From the NCBI GenBank assembly GCA_024036415.1, contig JAMWET010006936.1, positions 562,501 through 626,500 of the forward strand: DNA of 64,000 nt. Direction: 5' to 3'. Of the stretch, positions 35,320 through 45,900 are shown piece by piece (within the stretch, counting starts at the first letter, position 1; each line of letters starts with the position of its first letter). Source of the DNA: Prochilodus magdalenae. Taxonomy: Eukaryota; Chordata; Actinopteri; Characiformes; Prochilodontidae. Below the pieces are notes generated by a model, which did no database searches, was not told where the DNA came from, and saw nothing but the letters and a program-made list of their open reading frames with translations. Both the position numbers and the translations under genes were made by a program.

Positions 35320-35830
35320 AACACTTTTACCAGTACCGAAACACTGAATTTACAAACTGTGAATTCTGATCGAAGGGTAGGTCTAACAAACTGGAAATTC
35401 TTGTTGTAGACCCTTGTCAATCAAACTGTTTTGTGGTGGTAGAAGGTGGAAGAAAAAGAAGAACAGGTAACATCTAAACCACTGAGAGTTGGAAAAGAAA
35501 GTAAGTGGTCTGTAACGCCAGCTGTAGTGGATAACCAGCTATCTAGCTTAAAATGCCTAAGAGCTTTTGTAAAACAGTCAAAAGCCCAAGTGGTTTAGAT
35601 GTCGCCTGTTCACCTCTTTCTTCCAACTGCTGTTAGGTAAAACAAAAGCGTGCCAGCTGGCTAAAACGCATGCCACCAAATGGACAAAACATGCTTTAGT
35701 GTCATGACCATCCCAAACTTCCACTCACTCAACCACCATGAAATAGTTTGCATGGTCCAACAGGCACTTCCTGTGTGTTAGACATACCCTTTCCATCAGA
35801 ATTTGCAGTTTGTAAAAGTGTTTCACCTCT
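35320..35830. repeat. Foldback element with nested inverted repeats
   Basis: The outer left arm (35320-35393, with ACAAACTGTGAATTCTGAT) pairs with the right arm (35777-35826). An inner pair, 35446-35482 (ACATCTAAACCAC) and 35590-35627 (GTGGTTTAGATGT), sits inside. The arms are asymmetrically spaced. No coding potential; probably a non-autonomous DNA transposon. Confidence 0.65.
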
Positions 35831-36779
<949 letters not shown>

Positions 36780-37100
36780 CCCCTACCCTATGCGTTTTTT
36801 GGCAAATGATAATCAATTGTGTTCTCTCTGCAAATGAGATTGGTCCCGCTGGGTTGCCATCTCATCTTGTTAAGACCAATTAGCAGCAATTAGCACATGC
36901 TAATGAGATGAAGTGGGGATCCCCAAAACAAACAGTGGGAGCTGCTGTTTGATTACTGTGTGCTGTTAATATGCATCCGACACCACAGTCCTGCTGCTTC
37001 CAGCTTAACAAGGATCTTCATTGAGGGCCTCAGTGTTTACGGCTCTGGAAAGAAAAACTTCAGAGAAGGATCATGACCTTGCGAAGACACCCCCAGGCAA
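36780..37100. promoter_or_regulatory. Candidate conserved enhancer block
   Basis: A complex unique block, about 5.7 kb upstream of lhx1, rich in homeodomain-type sites: AATGATAATCAATTG, GACCAATTAGCAGCAATTAG, GCTAATGAGATG, TGCTGTTAATATGCATCC. It also holds CAAATGAG E-box-like words. No coding signal. Motif density makes it the strongest enhancer candidate upstream of the gene, but conservation was not tested. Confidence 0.5.
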
Positions 37101-37445
37101 ATAAAGCATTTAATGAAAGGGTAGGTGAATAAGTAAGCTGACAGACATTTTTGTATATATTCCACACACTGTTCATTCCTCTAATGTTGGCATCTGCAGT
37201 GTATTTCTCCCAATGAGAGCTATTTCAGGCCTTAAGGTTTAAGGCCTCCCAAGGCCCCTCGAGGCGCCTGGTGGTTAAAAACTCTTAGGTACTGGCCTCA
37301 GTGGCCCTGACAAAATCCACACCTATTAATCTGGTACATAAAACATAACAGTGACCCCTGAGGTATTCCCAGTTTCATAAAGGGAAGAAGTACCACTGTA
37401 GGAATGATAGCCTAATGAAAAAGAAAGTTCATGTGTTAAACAAAC
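37101..37445. other. Intergenic DNA with a clustered palindromic AGGCCT/GGCC patch
   Basis: 37225-37310 repeats AAGGCCTCCCAAGGCCCCTC-like words; nothing else recognised. Confidence 0.4.
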
Positions 37446-37448
37446 ATA

Positions 37449-37610
37449 CCATCGCTGTGCAAAGAAAAAAAAGTATCTCTAAAACGGTAACTTTACAGGA
37501 GTGGGCAAAAAACCCATTTAATTCTTATGTAAGTCAATGGAAAGGTGGAAATTTATGAAAGTAGAAATTGACAAAAATGAAGATGCATGTTTTTCTTTGG
37601 ACAGTGATGA
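37449..37610 (+). mobile_element. Miniature inverted-repeat element, copy 3 (internally deleted)
   Basis: Begins CCATCGCTGTGC (mutated) and ends GGACAGTGATGA before a TA. 162 bp; about 87 bp of the middle are missing relative to the 249-bp copies. Same orientation as copy 4. Confidence 0.8.
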
Positions 37611-38264
37611 TATTAAAGCATAGATGTTGTATTTCATCAGAAGAGTTGTAGTCTGTCTAACATGTTCTACGTTTAAAGCTCAGGTTTTCTATTCCACACT
37701 TATTCATACACTTCCTGACTTAATAAGGCATTCATGTGACGCCGAACCTTTCAAAGAGACCACACTGTTACAGCTAGCCCCTCACATCTTCTACAGTTTC
37801 ACATTTTCATGCTATACATAATGTGAAAGCCCTGTATTTCATCAAATTGCTTGAAATGACTGTATTCTTACTGTTTGGTAAAACTCACAACAAGAAAACG
37901 CATCTTCCACCTTGTCAAACATTGACTGACTTCATCAAAAGCCATGTCCCTCCACTGGAGCTATGATATCATTCTGTAGTCAGTGTTATGAACTGTGGAT
38001 TTTAGCTGGTGGGCAAAAATGATCCAAAGTGGATACTGTACATAGATTTTCCTCTGAAGGTGATCATCTGAATTAGGTTATTAGTAGGTTATTAAAGAAC
38101 TGAAATGCAAGCATTGCTACACATAGGCTAAAGTGCTTCTTTAAATTGACATCATAATACTGACTTCACCAAAATACCCAACACAAACCAGTGTGTATTG
38201 TACAGCCTCACAACTGGGCCTGTCGGGGGTTGTACATGTACTCGCCTTCTCACACTCACCTTCT
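37611..38264. other. Intergenic DNA without recognised features
   Basis: Nothing recognised. Confidence 0.45.
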
Positions 38265-38520
38265 AAACCACATTATCCTCCACCCCCTGGTAAACTGGAG
38301 CATATCCCAGGGTTCAATGGCGGAGTACAGGAAACACCCTGGACAGGCTGCCAAACCATTGCAAGGCAGATACACAGCCATATACATACACACACACTCA
38401 CACCTAGTCTCCAGTCCACCTGACTGCATGTCTTTAGACTGTGGAAGGAAGCCAGAGCACCCGGAGGAAGCCTATGCAGAAAAGGGGAGAACATGCAAGC
38501 TGTGATGCAACAGCACTACC
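38265..38520 (+). repeat. Common fish interspersed repeat, best copy in window
   Basis: CCCTGGACAGGCTGCCAAAC, then TGCATGTCTTTAGACTGTGG, AGAGCACCCGGAGGAAGCC, GGGGAGAACATGCAAGCTG and CACTACCCACTGCGACGCC follow the order of a very common vertebrate/fish interspersed repeat. Non-coding. Confidence 0.75.
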
Positions 38521-39240
38521 CACTGCGACGCCATTCTAGCCATACTACTAAATATATAGACTTTGGAAAATGCAATTGGTCTGATATTATTATAGGCACT
38601 TCTGGTGGAGGCTAACTGTACTTTGTGGCTTTATACTTGTATCATGCAAGGACAATAAAGTTGAATCCCTCTGTCTTCCTATCTAAGGTTCTCTTACCTA
38701 TCAGTCTACCTATAAAGGCATGTTAAAACAGTACAGCAATAGCAGCACTGCATTCCTTTGTATAGTTTGTAATGTTGCATGTTTGGGAAACACTTGCATG
38801 TTTTGGGTTTTTCTGTGAGAACTTGTCTTCCTTGCGTGGGAATGCGTACGTAGCAAGAAGACCTGAGAATCAGGTGAGAGTTGATGGCTACGAGAGTGGA
38901 GCATAGCATAGGTTTAAAGTGAGCTGTAAGAGGAACTCTGCTTATGCATAGTGTAGCTGTTTCCAGGAACAGCTGGTTAATAGAGCAGCATGTCGCAGAT
39001 GAATGCATGTGTGGAATAGTAGTATGTGGTTTAGGATGGAGACACTGAATAATGGACACTATTTTTCCCATCTGCATGTACAGCAGCATCTGAGTATCTT
39101 TAGGCAACTGTTGTATTTGATGAATGTATCTGATGAATATTACGTGATTTTGAGCAGATGTGTAAGCCTCAAAACATTTTCGGACATCGGAGTGGTTTGG
39201 TGTGAAAGAGACTGTTCCAGAGACAGGCATTTCAGGCTGG
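38521..39240. other. Intergenic DNA; short retroelement tail near 38650
   Basis: GCAAGGACAATAAAGTTGAA at 38646-38666 resembles a retroelement tail. A 174-codon minus-strand frame at 38706-39230 has no recognised domain, no splice context, and I do not call it. Confidence 0.4.
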
Positions 39241-39770
39241 TCTAAGCTGGTCTATGCAGGTTCATGCTATTCTGGTACTGGTTTAGCTGGTCACTCCAGT
39301 ATGGTCATGCATACCAGCATCCAAACCCAGCATATGCTGCTTTTGGTGGTGAGCAGTCATTAACCTCCATTGATGCTGATCAGCATACCAGCATTCAAAG
39401 CACAACATATCGTCGCTGTCCAAAGAAAAACAAGTATCTCCAAAATGGCAACTTTACAGGAGAGGCCAAAAACCTCATTTAATCTTAATGTAAGTCAATG
39501 GAACCAGACGTCTTTCCAAACAGTTTTGGGCCATTTCTGTTGGTCCATTCATCATGAGATTCTCACTCAGTGTTAACAGCAGCTGGTGTATTCAAATGAT
39601 GCATAAAAGTAGAAATGGACAAAAGTGGAGATACATGTTTTTCATTGGACAGCGACGATATACTGGTTTTGCTGGTGAGCAGTCTGTTACCTTCCCTTAC
39701 TGCTGACCAGTATACCAGAATTCAAAGCAGAGCATATGCTGGTTCTGGTGATAAGACATGCTGGTGAGTT
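39240..39770. repeat. CTGGT/ACCAGCAT interspersed repeat, interrupted by a miniature element
   Basis: Repeated CTGGTCTAAGCTGGTCTATG, CATACCAGCAT, and TGCTGGTGAGCAG words belong to a fish repeat built from short imperfect inverted CTGGT/ACCAG units. Two blocks flank the miniature element at 39410. Confidence 0.6.
39410..39658 (+). mobile_element. 249-bp miniature inverted-repeat element, copy 4 (nested)
   Basis: Begins TCGTCGCTGTCC and ends GGACAGCGACGA, perfect 12-bp inverted ends, with TA on both sides (39408-39409, 39659-39660). It splits a repeated phrase of the host repeat (AGCACAACATA / TACTGGTTTTGCTGG; compare AGCAGAGCATATGCTGGTTC at 39727), which fixes the TA duplication. Confidence 0.9.
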
Positions 39771-40760
39771 TAATGTCTCTAAAAGCTGCCTCAAAAAATT
39801 ATTACCTTACAGATATGCTGCCTGGTGCACAATAGGAGGCTTTGTGAAAAGGTTTTAGCTTTATATATAGTTTTTATTGCTGTATTCATGACGGAGAGAT
39901 ATATACAGAGTGTAGTTAAGCAAAATAGGCAACAAAAAAAAACATATTCCTTGAATATACCACTATTTCGCCATCATCCACACCACATATTGACACCCAT
40001 TGTAGTTTGGGATATTTAAAATGGCTACATACAAATTGTAGAGATAGAGCCCCCCAGTTCCCCTCACCACCATCACTATAAAGAAGCAGTCAGTATATTT
40101 CTGTAGCCTGTGGTTAACCAATTTACAGCAAACCAGAACGACTTTGTTTACGTTTATGGATTTAACTGTGCAGAAATATTATATGTTTGGACAAACAAAC
40201 AAACAAACACAAATAAAAACACTAGACTCTCCCTTTAAAGTGTATACGAGAATGAGGCAGAAAGAAAGAGAGAGAGAGATGGGGGGTGGGGGGTAACCCA
40301 CACCATTTATTTACATGCACTCGTGCGTAAAAGACATGATGAAGTCCCACCGTGCGCGTGGCAGGCAAATACGCAAACAAAGTGCGCCCAACAGGCAAGC
40401 TGATACCGCAAACCCGCTGGTGTTCGGCTCATTACATCATTAATGTATTTAAGAAGCTACACATGCTTATGTTTTATACCACAGTCGAATTACGCAGCAC
40501 ACTAATTCACCGAACACCGTTTCTGTTCAAACCAGGTGTGCGTAATCCACGCTGTGGGTGTGAGGTATACAGGCTGTGTGGATGAATCTGTATTCTGCTT
40601 GTGTGTAATGAGCGCCGTGCTGTCTAGAAGAAGAGGTCTTCCTGCTGCTGTGCATTTTCCTCCACAGTGCGGACAGTCCGCTATCTGGCGCTCACACAGC
40701 CGCACAGTTGCGCTATTTAAGCGATACCATCTTCCATTCTGACCCTAATCAGTCGTGTTC
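39771..40760. other. Intergenic DNA; complex block at 40320-40740
   Basis: A GA/GGGGT tract at 40260-40295. The part 40320-40740 is CpG-containing and complex and may be regulatory DNA; ORFs there have no family resemblance. Confidence 0.4.
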
Positions 40761-40764
40761 CTTC

Positions 40765-40940
40765 ACATTACCACCATTACTCTATATTATAATAATTACT
40801 CCAGGCTATATTATAATCATTACCCCAAATTATAGTCATTACTCCGTATTATAACCATTATACTGTATACTCTATAATATAACCATTACTCTGTGGGCTG
40901 GTATAATCAATACTCTGGATTATAATCATTAGGCTCATTC
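40765..40940. repeat. Degenerate tandem repeat, ATAATCATTACTC unit
   Basis: CATTACTC.(G)TATTATA-type phrases recur about seven times at irregular intervals of 25-30 bp. Confidence 0.7.
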
Positions 40941-41037
40941 CTCATTCGTTATTAATCATAATTCCATGTTTCTATTTTTCATTTCTATTTTCAGTGGTTT
41001 TATATATATATATAAGTATTTGCCATATGCCATACGT

Positions 41038-41091
<54 letters not shown>

Positions 41092-41100
41092 GTCTATCTG

Positions 41101-41157
<57 letters not shown>

Positions 41158-41158
41158 A
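41038..41158. repeat. (TCTA)n microsatellite
   Basis: About 29 TCTA/GATA units with TCTG interruptions at 41090-41103. Confidence 0.97.
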
Positions 41159-42049
41159 TAGATTTCTACAAGTTAAATACGTCAGGTTTTTATATGTAAA
41201 TGATGGTGTAACCACAGTAAACATTAAAATATAAAATGTTTTTGGGACTATTTTGTCTCAAACCACCCGGATATTGCTCTCCGCCATGAACAGATTACAA
41301 CAGACTGTTTAACAGGACGGCAAAAACCATATCCCAGGACTATGACACATATCTCATCTCAGGCATCAGGCAGCGCTTTCAAAACCATTTTCTCTCACAA
41401 CTTTCTTTTTGGTTCCTGTCGACACCACTGTGATTCTGATTCAGGTACTTTCTCTAGAATTAAGCATTTCAGACCAAACCACCAAATGGCCTTGTTTACA
41501 CATTAGACATTTGTTCCTGGCGGAGTTTCACTTTAAACCACCTTTATGATTATATGATGACTACAAACACGAACACGCTGGTCATTTACCCCTGAGCTTA
41601 ATTCTCATAGTCATTTCAACATGTAACAGTCACGGTTCGACCTTAAAACAGCAAGATAAAACCTCACTACCGGTCCACTAGTGTCTGTACATTTCATCTC
41701 TTTTATTCCCTTTTGTCTGCGCTGGACACACGCTGTGCTAAACTAGCCAAATCGCTCGTTAGCCCACCTCAGCGTCAGCTTAACCCCTATATAACCTGAA
41801 ACGGGTGCAGAGGCTGGTACGCTGTGTTGTGGGCACAGTTATCCGTCACAAACCGGCCTAAATTTCCTCACAACAGCCCGTACTGTGCCAAACTGACATG
41901 AACAGTTCAAAAAAATAAACACATAATTAAACAAAAACTAACAGGCACCACGAAAAAACGTCCCTCTGTCCTCAGCTCCGGAGCCAAGCTGCTAAAACAA
42001 CACTGATCCAACCCTGATCTGGGTTCTGCTTTCCCACCTCTATTCAGAC
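41159..42049. other. Upstream flank of lhx1
   Basis: Becomes steadily more CpG-containing towards the promoter. No gene recognised. Confidence 0.5.
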
Positions 42050-42450
42050 AAGTCACGCCCTCCTCGCCTAGGATTGGCTGGTAGTTCCACCCACAACAAC
42101 AAAGTCCGCCTTAGCTTAGCGCATGAACCACTAACCCCTACAAGTGGGAGGGCGTGGCTTTGGAACGCGCATATATTATCTGGCTCACCAGCCAATCCTA
42201 ACACGAGGGAGGCGTGCCCCGGCGACAAGCTGTGGACACACAGGGGGCACAAATGGGTGTGGCTATCCGGAAAACGGGCGGAAGGGGGAAAACAAGCGCA
42301 GGTAGATGGCTTCAAAGCGATTGGATCGGCTCCGAAGTTACGTCACTCCGTTCGCAGGCAGGGATTGGCGAGACTCGGTGCAACAAAACCAAACGCGCGC
42401 GCCGGTTGCTGACGCGCTGCACGCGAGGACGGTGAAGCTCGGAGACTATC
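42050..42450 (+). promoter_or_regulatory. lhx1: Putative lhx1 core promoter region
   Basis: GC- and CpG-rich block ending about 310 bp before the start codon. It carries four CCAAT boxes: inverted ATTGG at 42073, 42320 and 42364, and a direct CCAAT at 42192. A TATATTA lies at 42172. GGCGTGGC and GTGGGAGGGCGTGGC words resemble GC/KLF-type boxes. CCAAT plus GC boxes are usual for CpG-type vertebrate promoters. The start site cannot be placed exactly. Confidence 0.55.
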
Positions 42451-42763
42451 CTGTTCACCACACCGGGAGCATCACAGTGGGGTGTTTATGTGGAGTGGAT
42501 CTGAAAGGACCGGCTGGTTTCCACCTCGCAGACCGGATGTGAAGAGTGACAGAAGCCAGACTTGGATGTGTTTTGAGCTGACGTTGGCGGCTGGAGCGCT
42601 CGACTGTGCAGGATTGGATGCTCTTTCCTCTGAGCGGGTCTGAACAGCTGGTTGGTTTCTGCTAGGCTGCTGCCGCTGCCATCAACCTGCCTTATCTCCC
42701 ACTCCGTGAAGGGCACCGTAGCAGTGGTCCAGCCCCCCACCCCCCGCCGGGGGGCTCGCGAAC
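42440..42763 (+). other. lhx1: lhx1 5' untranslated region (approximate)
   Basis: GC-rich leader upstream of the ATG. The C/G run CCCCCCACCCCCCGCCGGGG directly before the start could fold or slow scanning. Left limit inferred only. Confidence 0.45.
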
Positions 42764-42933
42764 ATGATCCAGTGCGCGGGCTGCGAGAGGCCCATTCTGG
42801 ACAGGTTTCTGCTCAACGTGCTGGACCGAGCGTGGCACGCCAAGTGCGTGCAGTGCTGCGACTGCAAATGCAATTTAACGGAGAAGTGCTTCTCCAGAGA
42901 GGGCAGACTCTACTGCAAGACGGACTTTTTCAG
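42764..42933 (+). CDS. lhx1: lhx1 exon 1 (coding part)
   Basis: Codes for LIM domain 1, from the ATG through FFR; donor AG|GTACGA splits the Arg codon after two bases. The frame beyond the donor (to 43020) is intronic. Confidence 0.97.
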
Positions 42934-45900
42934 GTACGACCACCGTGCAGAAGGGTCGTCTGCACAGACAGAACCTCTGTTCCCTCACTAAAGAAGTTCT
43001 ACAGTAATAAGAACCTGTAGGATCTGTAGAGTAGAGCCTATATAACCTGTTCTCCTCTGTGTAACGTATAGTGTGCTGCAGTGAGCTACAGTAACGGTCC
43101 TGGTTAAGAGTCTTATAGAGGTCCTGCAGAAATGTCCTCAGTAGCGCAGAGCTTTAATACCGAGTCTCTAAATACTGCACCAGCTCAGCAGGCCCAGCTG
43201 GTCACTTCCATTCTATGCGTGAGCGGATTTGACTGACTGTTCAGAGGACAATCTGAATTATGGATATGCATTGTTTATTCATTAATTCAGTATTAAATAC
43301 GTATTTATTTGTTTTAAATTCATTATAAACACGGGCCACTTTCAGAAAGTAACACTCAAGGACCTTCTAACACGTTTTGTCCTCCACCAAAATGATGAGC
43401 TTTATAAATATTCTGATTATCATAGTGAATGTATTTTAAAGCTAATGTTAGCTTTTAAAAATAGCCTAAGGTAATGTCTAATTCTGTCTATAACCTCAGT
43501 TTAATAAACATTAAAGAATCTATAGCATCGGATTTAATGTTGTATCCGATTTTAGGTCTAGCCTTGGCTTTAATGTTAGCTTTAAGAAACATCTAATTTT
43601 AGCTTTAACATTAGCTTCAATATTAGCTACAATATATAAAATAATTTTGGTTTAGCATTTACTGTATTATTAGTTTTAATGCAATGTCTACCTTTAGCTT
43701 TAATATACTTTGATATAATGTTTAATTTTAGTAGCATTCATTTTAATATTGGCTTTAAAGTTATGTCTAATTTTAGCTGTAATATTAACTTCATTATAAT
43801 GCTTTTCATTTAGCAAGAACTGTAAGGTTAAATTTGATATATAACTGTATATTTAAGATTAGCTTTAATATAATATTTTATATTAAATTTGGCAGTAGCT
43901 TTGTAATGTTAAGGTCAATACAATGTGCATTAGCTTGAATATAATATTTAGATTTTAGATTTAGCACTAATTTTAATGTTTAAATATATATATTTGGGAA
44001 GCACCATTAATATTAAGGTTGCATTACTACTGTTACCGTTACTACAATACACAAATTTAGTTTTAAAATTAGCTTGAATGCAGTGTTTAATTTTAGACGT
44101 AGTATTAATTTTAATGTTAAAATAAAAACCTATAACAATGTAATATATACATTTGAGATTTACCACTAGCATTAATATTATCTTACTAATGCTAACGTTA
44201 ATATGATACATAATGCTAGCTTTTGCATTAGGCTTAATATTAGCTTGTATATAGTATATAATAGTCTTATTTCAGCTTTTATGTCAGTTTTAATTTCTGA
44301 AAGGCTGATGATCCAATACAAACCACAGGGAACAGATGCTGTTAGAGAAACTGAGAAAGATTTAGTTCCTCAAATTAAGTGCACATAATTCTAATGCTGA
44401 ACATCCAGACTCCATACCATACCGCCAGCACAAGCAGGTCTAAAACTCGGGCGCTCATAGGGCCAGTTAGCACCACTGACCCTGGAAGGAAGGGTCCCTG
44501 GTCTGCAGCTGAATGAAAGTAGCAGGTTCTGATTAGCCTGGTGTGCTCGGTGTGCAGGGAGCTGATATCATTAAAGGCCTTTATCAGCTTGTTCTGAGGC
44601 GCAGGGCCGAAAGCTCGCTCTTTGTTTACATGGTATGAGTGTCAGGCGGAGCGCGGGACGAGTGCGTGCAGGCGGGCGTGTGCGCTCGCTCTCGCTCTCC
44701 CGTTTCGCTCGCCGCGCTGTGCGAGAGGTGGGCGAAGCGCGATAAGTGGATTAAGGAGCGGAAAGCTGCAGACACGCAGGCGACACGCGTTCCTGAGCCG
44801 TTTCAGGAAAAATAAGGCGTTTACATAAAAAGCTCTTTCTGCAGCCCGCGCGCATCTGAAGGGATTTCCCCTAAAGGAGTCCATCAAAACAATGGAGCGG
44901 TGGCCGGCTGATAATCAGGGCTTACGGGTTCACTGTCTCTCTGTGCTGTGCTTTATTCTGCACATGAGCTGGAGACTCATTTCAGCCATAACGATTAATA
45001 TTTCAATATATTAATATTCAATATTATTAGATGTGTAGATATATAAAAAACATACATGAAAACAAAATACACAAACACACACATATATAATGTGTGTGTG
45101 TGTTTTGTTTTCAGGTATGTTGTTTATATATCTACACAACAATACATACAATAATATAAAACAATGACACAACAACATAAAGAATCGTATTAAATACGTA
45201 ATAAAAAATAATAACAACAATAATATTAATAATATAAATAAATAAATAATAATTGTATTGTTGTTATTATTATTATAATCAAACAAATAAATAAATAAAT
45301 AATAGTCGAAATAATAATGTATAATTATAATAAAATACAATGTGTGATTTCGGCCAGTGGTAAAGCCTTTATCAATCATTGAATTAATGTTGTTTTGTGC
45401 AAAACTCATTTACTTTGGTGCTATTCAATCTAACACTCTTCACTAATATTTCTAATGCAAGCGTTTTTAGGTAAAGGCCCTGGTTATATATAGAATCCTA
45501 TAAACACAAAGACCCGTAGGAATACATAGCTAAGTGGTTCCTCTCTGTAATCGAATGTATTTGTGTTCTCTAAAGAACGTTTTAACATGGTTCCGTTCCA
45601 CATCCATCTAGACATTAAGGAACAGAGCACATGTTAATGTAACAGAACAAAGTTCATTTAGTACTTCCGAGCACTGCTGGGATCAAATCGAATTCAACAC
45701 TACAGAGATTAATTACTTACATTAGGTGTTAAGTCAGTACTGTAGAATTCAGTTCAGCACTATAGAATTAAGTTCAGTGTTGTAGAATTCTGTAGAATTC
45801 CGTTAATAGCTGTAGAAGCAGTTCAGTGCTGTAGAATTCAGTTCAGTGCGGTAAGAATTCAGTTCAGTGCTGTAGAATTCAGTTCAGTGCTGTAGAATTC

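Noticed and set aside
38706..39230. 174-codon open frame on the minus strand
   Set aside because: No recognised domain, ordinary intergenic composition, no splice or promoter support; chance frame.
42934..43020. Extension of lhx1 exon 1 past 42933
   Set aside because: The frame runs on but GTACGA is a good donor and the conserved [12 protein letters not shown] joins exactly to exon 2 at 47086.
45011..45409. 132-codon Leu/Ile/Phe-rich frame in lhx1 intron 1, looking like a membrane protein
   Set aside because: Produced by ATAATAATA simple sequence; no start or splice context.
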